From positions 310,001 through 374,000 of the forward strand of contig NZ_VJYI01000005.1 of NCBI RefSeq assembly GCF_008065375.1: 64,000 bases of DNA, in the 5' to 3' direction. Both the position numbers and the translations under genes were made by a program. The DNA is from Nonomuraea sp. SYSU D8015. Lineage in GTDB: Bacteria; Actinomycetota; Actinomycetes; Streptosporangiales; Streptosporangiaceae. Under the pieces are notes generated by a model. It was not told the origin of the DNA, ran no database searches, and saw only the letters and a program-made list of their open reading frames with translations. The first letter of the stretch is position 1, and every line of letters starts with the position of its first letter. Positions 1 through 8,368 of the stretch are shown in pieces.

Positions 1-1
1 C

Positions 2-448
2 GCGCTGACCGTGCCCGAGCACACCGTCAAGCTGAACCCCGACGCCAAGAGCTTCGTCAACCTGCCCACCTGGGTCTGGCTGGAGGGCGTCGGCCAGCCT
101 CGCCGCACGGTCACGGCGGAGATTCCCGGCGTCATGAGCGTGACCCTGGTCGCCAACCTCCAGAACGTCAAGATCGACCCCGGTACGACTCAGGACCGGG
201 CCGAGGTCAACGAGAGCGGCTGCGGCACGGCCGGCAAGCCGTACACCAAGGGCGGCACGTTCTCCTGTGGCGTGCGTTACCTGCGCTCGTCGATCGACCA
301 GCCGCGCGAGAAGTACACGCTCACGGTGAGCACGGTGTGGTCGGTCGAGGTGCAGGACAACGTGGTGCCGTTCCAGTTCGCCCCCGTGGAGCTCGACGTC
401 ACGCGTGACGTGCCGGTGGGCGAGATCCAGAGCAACGTCAAGCCCTAG
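2..448 (+). CDS. Hypothetical protein, C-terminal part (5' end outside window)
   Basis: The frame is open from the left edge to a TAG at 446-448, so this is the C-terminal end (about 148 residues) of a longer gene; a GTG at 11 exists but is probably internal. The visible part is rich in beta-forming Val/Thr segments and has two cysteines (in SGCGTAG and FSCGVRY), as in secreted beta-sandwich domains of actinomycetes. No catalytic motif is recognised and no function is proposed. Its stop overlaps that of the convergent MarR gene. Confidence 0.7.
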   Translation, partial: ALTVPEHTVKLNPDAKSFVNLPTWVWLEGVGQPRRTVTAEIPGVMSVTLVANLQNVKIDPGTTQDRAEVNESGCGTAGKPYTKGGTFSCGVRYLRSSIDQPREKYTLTVSTVWSVEVQDNVVPFQFAPVELDVTRDVPVGEIQSNVKP

Positions 449-876
449 CTGAGCACCGCGGCGAGCGGGGCCAGCTCCGGCTGCTCCGCCGCCTCGGCCA
501 GCACCTCCTTCAGCACGGCGTCGTGCGTGGGGCCCGCCTGCGCGAGCAGCTCGCGCCCGGCCGGCGTGACCTCCGAGTAGATGCCGCGCCGGTCGTCCTC
601 ACACAAATAGCGGCGCAGCAGCCCGCGGTTCTCCAGCCGGGTGACCAGACGCGTCGTGGCGCTCTGGCTGAGGACGACGGCGCGGGCCAGTTGCTGCATG
701 CGCATATGCCACCCGTCCTGCCGGCCCAGCACGTCGAGCACTGTGTATTCGCTCACACTCAGGCCGTGCTCCTTCTGGAGCGCCTTCTCCAGCCTGTCCT
801 CGATTTTCGCGTGCAGCGCGGCGAGGGTGCGCCAGCCCTGGGCGCGCGCCTCGACGGCGTCATCGGCTATGGGCAT
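445..876 (-). CDS. MarR-family transcriptional regulator
   Basis: A 143-residue protein of typical MarR length. The winged helix-turn-helix lies at about residues 55-105: a recognition-helix segment (SQSATTRLVTRLENRGLL) is followed by the wing signature DDRRGIYSEVTPAG. Helices at both ends would form the dimer interface. It is divergent from the MFS efflux gene across a 90-bp gap that holds a near-perfect inverted repeat, the usual layout for a MarR repressor controlling itself and an exporter and released by a small ligand. The ligand cannot be read from the sequence. The ATG at 874-876 is the natural start. Confidence 0.9.
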   Translation of the reverse strand: MPIADDAVEARAQGWRTLAALHAKIEDRLEKALQKEHGLSVSEYTVLDVLGRQDGWHMRMQQLARAVVLSQSATTRLVTRLENRGLLRRYLCEDDRRGIYSEVTPAGRELLAQAGPTHDAVLKEVLAEAAEQPELAPLAAVLS

Positions 877-908
877 GTGGCAGCCTCCTCGACATCCTTG
901 TATGGTCA

Positions 909-947
909 GTTAGTCGGCGTGTGCAAATAATGCCTACGCTTACTAAC
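909..947. promoter_or_regulatory. Candidate MarR operator between divergent marR-like and MFS genes
   Basis: Arms GTTAGTCGGCGT (909-920) and ACGCTTACTAAC (936-947) are inverted repeats matching at 10 of 12 positions, with a 15-bp spacer. They occupy the middle of the only gap between the two divergent genes, where both promoters must lie. Binding by the neighbouring regulator is inference. Confidence 0.55.
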
Positions 948-966
948 GTCGCCTGAGGAGAATTCT

Positions 967-2124
967 ATGCCTCTCGCCCTGTTCGCCCTCGCGATCAGCG
1001 CCTTCGGCATCGGGACCACGGAGTTCATCATCAACGGCCTGCTGCCCGACCTGGCGGCCGACTTCGCCGTCACCATCCCGGCCGCCGGCCTGCTGGTGTC
1101 CGGGTACGCGCTCGGCGTGACCGTCGGCGGGCCGCCGCTGACCATGCTCGGCGGCCGGTTGTCGCGCAAGACCATGCTGCTGGCGTTGATGATCCTGTTC
1201 ATCGCCGGCAATTTGTTGTCGGCGCTGGCGCCCTCGTACGGGGTGCTGATGGCCGGCCGCATCCTGGCGGCGTTCGCGCACGGCGCGTACTTCGGCGTCG
1301 GCTCGGTCGTGGCCGCCGACCTGGTGGCGCCGCAGCGGCGGGCCAGCGCGATCGCCCTGATGTTCACCGGCCTGACGCTGGCCAACGTCCTCGGAGTGCC
1401 ATTGGGGACGTGGATCGGGCAGTCGTTCGGCTGGCGGGCCACCTTCTGGGTGGTGGTGGCCATCGGCCTGGTGGGTCTCGCGGGCGTGCTCGCCCTCGTC
1501 CCCCGGCAGCCGAGTCCCGCGGGCGGCGGCCTGCTGCGGGAGCTGGGAACCTTCCGCAAGCCCGAGGTCTGGCTGGCCCTGGCGATGACCGTCTTCGGCT
1601 TCGCGCCCGTCTTCGCGGTCATCACGTTCATCGCGCCCATCATGACCGGCGTGGGCGGCTTCTCGCCGGGGGCGGTGCCTGTGGTGATGGCGTTGTTCGG
1701 GGTCGGGCTGGTCGCGGGCAACCTCATCGGCGGCAAGCTCGCCGACCGCGCCGTCATGCCGAGCATCTACGGATCGGTGGGCCTGCTCACCCTGCTGGCC
1801 GTGGCGGTCGCCCTGCTGTCGGGTGACCAGATCGCCTTCGTCGTCGCGATCACGTTGTTCGGCGTGGCGGCCTTCGCCACGGTCCCGCCCCTGCAGACTC
1901 GCGTCCTGGACGCCGCAGCCGGCGCTCCGACCCTGGCCTCGGCCGCCAACATCGGCGCCTTCAACCTGGGCAACGCCATTGGTTCGTTCGCGGCCGGTCT
2001 CACGATCGACGCGGGCCTCGGCTACACGGCGCCGGCCTGGACTGCTGCCGTGTTGGGAACGGTCGGACTGGCGGTCGCGGGGGCGGCGGGCGTCCAGGCG
2101 CGCCGCTTCGCGCCTGCGGTGTGA
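967..2124 (+). CDS. MFS drug-efflux transporter, DHA1 / AraJ-like
   Basis: A 385-residue, 12-helix major facilitator. The start EFIINGLLPDLAADF (TM1 and first loop), the motif-A loop GGRLSRK at about residue 60 and the early GRILAAFAHGAYFG segment match the AraJ/CmlR/YdhP-type proton-driven exporters of the DHA1 family. It is predicted to export a small toxic compound across the membrane; the substrate is unknown. The RBS GAGGAG sits 8 bp before the ATG. Regulation is probably by the divergent MarR protein. Confidence 0.9.
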   Translation: MPLALFALAISAFGIGTTEFIINGLLPDLAADFAVTIPAAGLLVSGYALGVTVGGPPLTMLGGRLSRKTMLLALMILFIAGNLLSALAPSYGVLMAGRILAAFAHGAYFGVGSVVAADLVAPQRRASAIALMFTGLTLANVLGVPLGTWIGQSFGWRATFWVVVAIGLVGLAGVLALVPRQPSPAGGGLLRELGTFRKPEVWLALAMTVFGFAPVFAVITFIAPIMTGVGGFSPGAVPVVMALFGVGLVAGNLIGGKLADRAVMPSIYGSVGLLTLLAVAVALLSGDQIAFVVAITLFGVAAFATVPPLQTRVLDAAAGAPTLASAANIGAFNLGNAIGSFAAGLTIDAGLGYTAPAWTAAVLGTVGLAVAGAAGVQARRFAPAV

Positions 2125-2175
2125 GCACAGATGGGGCTGGCACTTGGCTGCCACTGTTGCCCTCATGTGTGCTCA
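2122..2175. terminator. Possible long-loop inverted repeat after the MFS gene
   Basis: Eight-base arms TGAGCACA (2122-2129) and TGTGCTCA (2168-2175) enclose a shorter TGGCA/TGCCA pair. It lies between the MFS stop and the end of a convergent pseudogene. No U-tract is seen, so a terminator role is uncertain. Confidence 0.3.
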
Positions 2176-2208
2176 TTGCTGCCCGAACGCCCCGAATCTG
2201 CGGTGATG

Positions 2209-2578
2209 TCAGTCGAACAGCTCGTCGACGCTGGTGGCGGTGGCGGCCTTGCGGACCCAGGACCTCGAGGATGTCCCGAGCAGCAGCACCGGACACTTGT
2301 GGCGTGCCCGGAGGGTGGCCAGGTAGACAGGCCAGCTCCAGCGCTTGTCCTCGTCGTACTGCCGCTGTACCTCCAGCACGACCGCCGACACCGGCACGTG
2401 CTCGTCGTCCTCCAGCACGACCACTGCATCGGCCCGATACTCCGTCGGCCTGCAATCCGTGAAGTCGCCGCTGTCCAGCCTGGCTTCTTGGAAGGGGGAT
2501 ACGGGGACGCCGGTCTCGGCCCAGCAGATCGGCCACGAGAGACGGGCGTCCCCGGACGAGTTCCAGCAAAGAACTCAT
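2209..2578 (-). pseudogene. Decayed actinobacterial conserved hypothetical gene (frameshift plus internal deletion)
   Basis: From the ATG at 2578 the frame reads MSSLLELVRGRPSLVADLL. One extra base at about 2521 (GG where one G is expected) shifts the frame, which continues as AETGVPVSPFQEARL, then RADAVVVLEDD, VVLEVQRQYDEDKRWSWPVY and LRARHKCPVLLL. These strings are typical of a widespread actinomycete family of about 280-300 residues, recalled from memory. The text then jumps to SWVRKAATATSVDELFD, which resembles the family's extreme C-terminus, so roughly half the protein is missing. The family's function is unknown to me. The gene is almost certainly non-functional. Confidence 0.7.
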
Positions 2579-2625
2579 GTTTCTGCGCCGGCATGCCGAA
2601 CGCATTACCGAACTCAGTTATATCA

Positions 2626-3138
2626 TTACTTTGAGTTGTCAATTCGTCCGGATTCGTGGGCAAGCAGCCACTGTTTGACCGGTACGCCGTAGTAGTACCC
2701 GCCATACCCCCCACCGCTGGGTAGCACCCGATGGCACGGCACGAACGGCGCGATCAGGTTCTGGGCGCAGGCCGACCCGGCGGCCCGGGCCGCCGTCTTC
2801 GGGAGCCCGGCCCGCTCGGCCAGCTCCGCGTACGACACGGTCGTCCCGGCCTTGACCTCGCGCAACGCCGCGTGCAGCCGCTTGCGGGTCGGGGAGCCCG
2901 GCTGGGAGACCGGGATGGCGTCCAGGGCGTCCAAGTCGCCCGCCATATACGCACGGGCGGCCTCCGCCGCCGGGCCGAGGTCGTCCACCACCTCCAGGCC
3001 CTCCGCCTGCAGCGCGGGCGTGAGCCGTACGAACATCTCCGTGGGGTCGGCGGTGAAACCGGCCGCGACCAGCACGCCCTCGCGGGAGAGCAGGGCCAGA
3101 GGACCGATGGGGGTGGGGACGAGCTGAGCAGCGATCAT
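2626..3138 (-). CDS. ogt: Methylated-DNA--protein-cysteine methyltransferase
   Basis: A 170-residue Ogt/AGT enzyme that removes O6-methylguanine adducts by suicidal transfer of the alkyl group to its own cysteine. The active-site motif is PCHRV with Cys135, preceded by the DNA-binding helix region (TVSYAELAERAG). The start was set at 3138 because its ATG overlaps the stop of the upstream ada-alkA gene (ATGA) and the domain begins immediately after. Here the C-terminal methyl-acceptor half of classical Ada is a separate downstream gene. The end of the gene is unusually AT-rich. Confidence 0.93.
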   Translation of the reverse strand: MIAAQLVPTPIGPLALLSREGVLVAAGFTADPTEMFVRLTPALQAEGLEVVDDLGPAAEAARAYMAGDLDALDAIPVSQPGSPTRKRLHAALREVKAGTTVSYAELAERAGLPKTAARAAGSACAQNLIAPFVPCHRVLPSGGGYGGYYYGVPVKQWLLAHESGRIDNSK

Positions 3139-4523
3139 GATGAGCTCCAGAGATGCAGCGCGGCGTAGGCCCGCCAGGGCCGCCACCGCTCGATGTGGTC
3201 GTCGGTGATGCCCAGGGCGGCCATGCGCTTCTTGAGCACCAGGTCGTCCGCGGGCCAGGCGTCGGGGTCGCGGAGCGCCCGCAACGCGATGTAGCCGGCC
3301 GTCCACGGGCCGATGCCGCGGACTTCCAGCAGCTCCGCCACCGCCTCCGCGGGATCCTGGCCGCCGTCCAGGTCGATGCGGCCCTCGGCCAGGCGTGCCG
3401 CCAGGTCCTTGAGCGTGTCGATGCGGCGGTTGGTCAGGCCCAGGCCGGTCAGGTCGGTCTCGAGCAGCTGGGCGGGGGTGGGGAAGAGGCCGTCCGGCGC
3501 GGCGGCTCTGGCGACGATGCGGCCCAGCAGGGTGCGGGCGCCCGCCACCGAGACCTGCTGGCCCACGACCGCCCGCACGGCCAGCTCGAACCCGTCGAAC
3601 GTCCCCGGCACCCGCAGCCCCGGCCGGGCCGCGACCAGCGGGCCCAGGGAGGTCGGGCCGAGGGCCTCGCTGATGGCCTCGGGGTCGGCGTCCAGGTCGA
3701 GCAGGCGGCGGCAGCGCGCCACGACGCGGGCGAGTTGCCGCGTGTCCGCCACCGCCACGTCGAGGGCGATGTGGTCGCGCCGCGGCGTGAGTGTGATCGT
3801 CCCGCCCGGCACGGCCCGCGAGTACGACGTACGATCCGCCACTTCCAGCCCAGGGATCGCCCGGGAGGCCAGGAACGCGAAGACCCCCTCCACGTCGTAC
3901 GGCTCCCGCCGGTGCAGCCGGAGACGCAGCGTCGCGTCGGTGACCGGCGGCCCCGCCGTGGCCCGCAGCTCGCTGGGCGTGAAGCCGTACGTCTCCCGCA
4001 TCGTCGCGTTGAACTGCCGCACGCTTCCGAACCCCGCCGCGAACGCCACGTCCGTCACCGGCAGCCCGGTCTCGGTCAGCAACTGCTTGGCCAGCAGCAG
4101 CCGCTTCGTCCGAGCCACCGCCAGCGGCCCTACCCCCAGCTCGGCCACGAACAGCCGGTGCAGGTGCCGCTCGGTGATGTGCAGCCGGGCGGCCAGCCCC
4201 GCGACACCCTGCTCGTCGGCCGCGCCGTCGTCGATCAGCCGCAGCGCCCGGCCGACGAGGTCGCCGCGCACGTCCCAGCCGGGGTCACCGGGGGAGAGTT
4301 CGGGACGGCAGCGCTTGCACGGGCGGAACCCGGCGGCCTCGGCCGAGGCCGCGTGACGGTAGAAGCGCACGTTGCGCGACGACGGCGTACGGGCCGGGCA
4401 GATCGGACGGCAGTAGATGCGCGTCGTCGTCACCGCCGTGTAGAAGCGGCCGTCGAACCGGGCGTCCCTGGCGGAGACGGCCCGGTAGCACGAGTCGAAG
4501 TCGAGCTCCAGTGGAGGTGCCAT
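3135..4523 (-). CDS. ada-alkA: Ada-type regulator fused to AlkA 3-methyladenine DNA glycosylase
   Basis: A 462-residue fusion. Residues 1-75 are the Ada zinc domain with Cys38, Cys42, Cys69 and Cys72; in E. coli Ada the equivalent of Cys38 takes a methyl group from phosphotriesters. An AraC helix-turn-helix region follows (about 85-185). Residues 195-462 are an AlkA glycosylase with the helix-hairpin-helix VRGIGPWTAGY and the catalytic-loop Asp in AWPADDL. It would sense methylation, activate transcription and excise 3-methyladenine. It forms an operon with ogt through an ATGA overlap, giving a compact adaptive response to alkylating agents. Confidence 0.93.
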   Translation of the reverse strand: MAPPLELDFDSCYRAVSARDARFDGRFYTAVTTTRIYCRPICPARTPSSRNVRFYRHAASAEAAGFRPCKRCRPELSPGDPGWDVRGDLVGRALRLIDDGAADEQGVAGLAARLHITERHLHRLFVAELGVGPLAVARTKRLLLAKQLLTETGLPVTDVAFAAGFGSVRQFNATMRETYGFTPSELRATAGPPVTDATLRLRLHRREPYDVEGVFAFLASRAIPGLEVADRTSYSRAVPGGTITLTPRRDHIALDVAVADTRQLARVVARCRRLLDLDADPEAISEALGPTSLGPLVAARPGLRVPGTFDGFELAVRAVVGQQVSVAGARTLLGRIVARAAAPDGLFPTPAQLLETDLTGLGLTNRRIDTLKDLAARLAEGRIDLDGGQDPAEAVAELLEVRGIGPWTAGYIALRALRDPDAWPADDLVLKKRMAALGITDDHIERWRPWRAYAALHLWSSS

Positions 4524-4607
4524 GCCTCCGACGGTATGCGCTCCTCAGGGGCGCTGACTGGCGGAAATCAGACGTGAACGTGACAGGCCAGGTCAGCCCC
4601 TCCCGAG

Positions 4608-5546
4608 CTACTTCGACGACACCCCGACACCCAGGTCGAACTCCCTGTAGACGCGCGCCCAGAACCCGTCACGCAGCCACACCCGGGCCTCCGGGAACGG
4701 TCGCAGCGAGTGGCCGAGCTCCTTTTCGGCCTCGATCAGCAGCTCGGTGTCGATCACGGTCGGCAGGATCGGGCCCGGCAGCAGGTCGCGGATGTTGTCG
4801 CGGCCGCGGGTGAGAATCCATTTCTGCGCCACGTGCTCGCCCACGTCCTCCACGCGCGGCCGGCTCGGGCCGAGCTTGGCGACCTGCCCGGGCTTGGCGT
4901 GCGGCTTGACGGGCGCGCGCCCGGCGAACACCTGGGCGGGCGAGGGCGCGGCGGGCGGCTGGACCGGGACGGGTTGAGGAGCGCGGCTGAAAAAGGGCCT
5001 CAGGAAATCAGCAGAGATCACTTCCACGGTGTCGGACTCCCACACCAGGCGCTCGGCCTGGTTGGTGCCGTACGGCGGCTCTACGCCCCACAAGTGGATG
5101 CGCACGCCGTACGCCTGCGCCGCCTCGACGGCCGGGACCATGTCCTCATCGCCTGCCAGCAGGATGGTGTCGGTGACCGCATGATGTCTGGCCAGTGCCT
5201 CCAGATCGCTCCTGATCTGCGCATCCACGCCTTTTTGCTGGCCACGGGCGTTCAGGTTGCCAAGTCGCACCTTGACCCAGGGGAGCTGGGCGATGACACG
5301 CTGGTCGACGGTCGGCACGCGGTCACGGGCTGCGTCATACCAATAGATCCGCAAGAGTTCGCCAGAAATACGTTCCTCTGCATGTTTCTGCAGACTCTGG
5401 ATGAGCTCATCTGCGGCCACCCGATATTCTTTGCGTTCCTTCGCACCCAGCAGCACTTCACCCGCCGCCGCGTACAGATAACCGACATCCACCAGGACGG
5501 CGTACTTGGCTGCCACAGGATGCGGCACGAGGTCTGGGATGGCCAT
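4608..5546 (-). CDS. NYN-domain (PIN-like RNase fold) protein
   Basis: A 312-residue protein. Residues 15-180 form a NYN/LabA-like domain with the acidic residues expected of a PIN-type metal site: VLVDVGYLY (Asp20), GVDAQIRSDL and LLAGDEDM. A Pro/Ala-rich linker follows (about 190-225), then a C-terminal domain of about 80 residues with aromatic positions (RVWLRDGFWARVYREF). NYN proteins are thought to be RNases; the target is unknown. A likely -10 element is TATAGT, read on the minus strand at about 5583-5588. Confidence 0.8.
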   Translation of the reverse strand: MAIPDLVPHPVAAKYAVLVDVGYLYAAAGEVLLGAKERKEYRVAADELIQSLQKHAEERISGELLRIYWYDAARDRVPTVDQRVIAQLPWVKVRLGNLNARGQQKGVDAQIRSDLEALARHHAVTDTILLAGDEDMVPAVEAAQAYGVRIHLWGVEPPYGTNQAERLVWESDTVEVISADFLRPFFSRAPQPVPVQPPAAPSPAQVFAGRAPVKPHAKPGQVAKLGPSRPRVEDVGEHVAQKWILTRGRDNIRDLLPGPILPTVIDTELLIEAEKELGHSLRPFPEARVWLRDGFWARVYREFDLGVGVSSK

Positions 5547-5602
5547 GTCGTCCTCCAGGCCGCGGTGTTAGTTGATCGGCCGACTATATACGCCTACTTT
5601 CT

Positions 5603-5657
5603 CTAGATAGTCCCAACTCCCGGCGAGCTTGACACCCGTTTCCCAGGATCTATCTAG
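5603..5657. promoter_or_regulatory. Inverted repeat CTAGATAG / CTATCTAG between NYN gene and accE
   Basis: Perfect 8-base arms at 5603-5610 and 5650-5657, 39 bp apart, lie in an AT-richer patch upstream of the NYN gene and at the end of accE. They may be paired operator half-sites; no regulator can be assigned. Confidence 0.3.
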
Positions 5658-5863
5658 GGTAGGGCGCTCATCCGCCATGCCGACTTCCCTGGAAGGACGG
5701 GCTTACGCATACCTCTGGCGGGGTTTCGCCACGTTTGGCGGCGGGGTCGAGGAGGCGGTTCCTCTCCCGCATGCGAGCTCCGTCGCGTGGCGAGCGCGGC
5801 CACCAAGGCGGCGATCTCCTCCGGCGTGGCGTCACCGCGGACAATACGCAGATGTGCCGTCAT
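5654..5863 (-). CDS. accE: Acyl-CoA carboxylase epsilon subunit
   Basis: A 69-residue protein starting MTAHLRIVRGDATPEEIAAL, the N-terminal signature of the AccE/PccE subunits found only in actinobacteria. These small subunits bridge or stabilise the alpha (biotin carboxylase) and beta (carboxyltransferase) subunits of acetyl/propionyl-CoA carboxylase. The start overlaps the pccB stop by 4 bp (ATGA), so the two are translationally coupled. The C-terminal half is Pro/Arg-rich and poorly conserved, as usual. Confidence 0.88.
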   Translation of the reverse strand: MTAHLRIVRGDATPEEIAALVAALATRRSSHAGEEPPPRPRRQTWRNPARGMRKPVLPGKSAWRMSALP

Positions 5864-7449
5864 AGCGGAATGTTCCCATGCTTCTTCGGCGGGAGCGTCG
5901 CCCGCTTGTTCCTCAGCGCCCGCAGCGCCCTGACGACCTGAGGCCGGGTCTCCGACGGCCGGATCACCGCGTCCACGTAGCCGCGCTCGGCCGCGATGTA
6001 CGGGTTGGCCAGCGTGTCCTCGTACTCGGTGACGAGCCTGGCACGCTCGGCCTCGGGGTCGTCGGAGGCGGCCAGCTCACGCCGGTAGAGGATGTTGACC
6101 GCGCCCTGCGCGCCCATGACCGCGATCTGCGCGGTGGGCCAGGCGAGGTTGATGTCCGCGCCGAGGTGCTTGGAGCCCATGACGTCGTACGCGCCGCCGT
6201 ACGCCTTGCGCGTGATGACCGTGATCAGCGGCACGGTGGCCTCGGCGTAGGCGTAGAGGAGCTTGGCGCCCCGGCGGATGATTCCGTTCCATTCCTGATC
6301 GGTGCCGGGCAGGAAACCCGGTACATCAACAAATGTCAGGATAGGAATATTAAAGGCATCACATGTTCGAATAAATCTTGCGGCCTTCTCTGAAGCGTTG
6401 ATATCCAGACATCCCGCGAAATGCATGGGCTGGTTCGCCACGACGCCGACCGACTGGCCGTCCACCCGGCCGTACCCCACGACGATGTTCGGCGCGAACA
6501 GCGCGTGCACTTCCAGAAACTCTCCGTCGTCGAGCACGTGCTCGATCACCTGGTGCATGTCGTACGGCTGGTTCGGCGAGTCGGGGATCAGCTCGTCCAG
6601 CTCGGGATCCGGGTCCAGGTCCGCGGCGGCCTCGAAGACCGGCGCCTCGTCCAGGTTGTTGGAGGGCAGGTACGACAGCAGCGCCTTGACGTAGTCGAGC
6701 GCGTCGTCCTCGTCGGATGCCTGGTAGTGGGCCACGCCCGACTTCGTGTTGTGCGTGTGGGCCCCGCCGAGCTCCTCGAACGTGACCTCCTCGCCCGTCA
6801 CCGTCTTGATCACGTCGGGACCCGTGATGAACATCTGCGACGTCTGGTCCACCATCACGATGAAGTCGGTCAGCGCGGGGGAGTAGACGTGCCCGCCGGC
6901 CGCGGCGCCCATGATGAGCGAGATCTGCGGGATCACCCCGGAGGCGTGCACGTTGCGCTTGAAGATTTCCGCGTAGAGGCCGAGCGCGACCACCCCCTCC
7001 TGGATGCGCGCGCCGCCGCCCTCGTTGATGCCGATGATCGGGCAGCCGGTCTTGAGCGCCATGTCGAGGACCTTGACGATCTTCTCGCCGTACACCTCGC
7101 CGAGCGAGCCGCCGAACACGGTCACGTCCTGCGAGAACACGCAGACCTGCCGGCCGTCGATGGTGCCGTGACCAGTGATCACCCCGTCGCCGTACGGCCG
7201 CCGCTTCTCCAGCCCGAACATCGAGGACCGGTGCCTGGCGAACTCGTCGAACTCCACGAACGAGCCCTCGTCCAGCAGCGCGAGCACCCGCTCCCGGGCG
7301 GTCATCTTGCCCTTGGCGTGCTGCTTCTCGACCGCGGCCGCGGACCCGGCGTGCGCGGCCTCGTCGAGGCGCCGCTCCAGATCGGCGATCTTCCCGGCAG
7401 TCGTATGGATATCCGGCTTCTCCGGCATTGGCTCCGCAGCTGCACTCAT
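5860..7449 (-). CDS. pccB: Acyl-CoA carboxylase beta (carboxyltransferase) subunit
   Basis: A 529-residue carboxyltransferase that moves CO2 from carboxybiotin to acetyl- or propionyl-CoA, giving malonyl- or methylmalonyl-CoA for fatty acid and polyketide synthesis. Both crotonase-fold halves are present. The first has an oxyanion region around INEGGGARIQEGV and MGAAAGGHVYSPA; the second has FVDVPGFLPGTDQEW and ITRKAYGGAYDVMGSKH. The ATG at 7449 (MSAAAEPMPEKPDI) was chosen because the frame stays open far upstream without homology. The matching alpha chain is not in the window; birA at 17.4 kb would biotinylate it. Confidence 0.93.
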   Translation of the reverse strand: MSAAAEPMPEKPDIHTTAGKIADLERRLDEAAHAGSAAAVEKQHAKGKMTARERVLALLDEGSFVEFDEFARHRSSMFGLEKRRPYGDGVITGHGTIDGRQVCVFSQDVTVFGGSLGEVYGEKIVKVLDMALKTGCPIIGINEGGGARIQEGVVALGLYAEIFKRNVHASGVIPQISLIMGAAAGGHVYSPALTDFIVMVDQTSQMFITGPDVIKTVTGEEVTFEELGGAHTHNTKSGVAHYQASDEDDALDYVKALLSYLPSNNLDEAPVFEAAADLDPDPELDELIPDSPNQPYDMHQVIEHVLDDGEFLEVHALFAPNIVVGYGRVDGQSVGVVANQPMHFAGCLDINASEKAARFIRTCDAFNIPILTFVDVPGFLPGTDQEWNGIIRRGAKLLYAYAEATVPLITVITRKAYGGAYDVMGSKHLGADINLAWPTAQIAVMGAQGAVNILYRRELAASDDPEAERARLVTEYEDTLANPYIAAERGYVDAVIRPSETRPQVVRALRALRNKRATLPPKKHGNIPL

Positions 7450-7485
7450 GCGCGCAAGGCTAACCCCTCCCCATAGATTGGTTCC

Positions 7486-8262
7486 ATGACGGAGGCGGTT
7501 CGCACCCATGGCCTGTTCAAGCGGTACGGACAGCAGGTCGCCGTCGCGGGGGTCGATCTCGTCGTCCCCGCAGGCAGTTTCGCGGGCCTGGTCGGGCCCA
7601 ACGGCGCGGGTAAGACGACCACACTGAGCATGATCACCGGGCTGCTCCGGCCCGACGGCGGCTCGGCCGAGGTGGACGGGTTCCACGTGTGGCGCGATCC
7701 CGTCGAGGTCAAGGCGCGCATCGGGGTGCTGCCCGAAGGGCTGCGGCTGTTCGAGCGGCTGTCGGGCCGCGAGCTGCTCCTCTACGCCGGGCGGCTGCGC
7801 GGCATCCCCAAGGGAGAGGTCGAGCAGCGGGCGGACGAGCTGCTGGCCGTCATGGACCTGTCCGGCGCCGCCGACAAGCTCGTCGTCGACTACTCGACCG
7901 GCATGCGGAAGAAGATCGGGCTGGCGGCCGCGTTGCTGCACAACCCGTCGGTCCTGTTCCTGGACGAGCCGTTCGAGGGCGTCGACCCGGTCAGCGCCAA
8001 CACGCTGACCGAGGTGCTGCGGCGCTTCACCGCCTCCGGCTCGACGGTCATCTTCTCCAGTCACGTGATGGACCTGGTCGAGCGGCTGTGCGACTGGGTG
8101 TCGGTGATGAGCGCGGGCCACATCGTGGCGCAGGGGCCGCTGGCGGACGTACGCGGCGGGCGCAGCCTCAACCAGGCGTTCCTGGAGCTGGTCGGCGGCC
8201 CCGCCCACGGCCGCGAGGCAGGCCTGTCCTGGTTGGGCGCCAGGCCGAAGGACGACCAGTGA
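7486..8262 (+). CDS. ABC transporter ATP-binding protein
   Basis: A 258-residue ABC ATPase with Walker A GPNGAGKTT, a signature motif of the variant form YSTGMRKK in place of LSGGQ, Walker B LFLDEPFEGVD and the switch His in FSSHVMD. It belongs with exporter ATPases of the CcmA/ABC-2 type, which often carry YSxGM. It would pair with the membrane protein encoded 106 bp downstream, probably as an exporter. The substrate is not predictable. Confidence 0.92.
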   Translation: MTEAVRTHGLFKRYGQQVAVAGVDLVVPAGSFAGLVGPNGAGKTTTLSMITGLLRPDGGSAEVDGFHVWRDPVEVKARIGVLPEGLRLFERLSGRELLLYAGRLRGIPKGEVEQRADELLAVMDLSGAADKLVVDYSTGMRKKIGLAAALLHNPSVLFLDEPFEGVDPVSANTLTEVLRRFTASGSTVIFSSHVMDLVERLCDWVSVMSAGHIVAQGPLADVRGGRSLNQAFLELVGGPAHGREAGLSWLGARPKDDQ

Positions 8263-8368
8263 GCACAGCGAGGGAGTGCCGTCGTCTGGAGGAGCGGCGG
8301 GAGCGGAGCGACCAGAGCGGGGGAAGACGGCGGCATGTGGCGACCGAGCCGCCGAACGGAGTGAGGCC

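Noticed and set aside
943..2166. Long minus-strand frames (407 and 286 codons) opposite the MFS gene
   Set aside because: Both are His/Gln/Arg- or Ser/Pro-rich antisense shadows of a clear 12-helix transporter.
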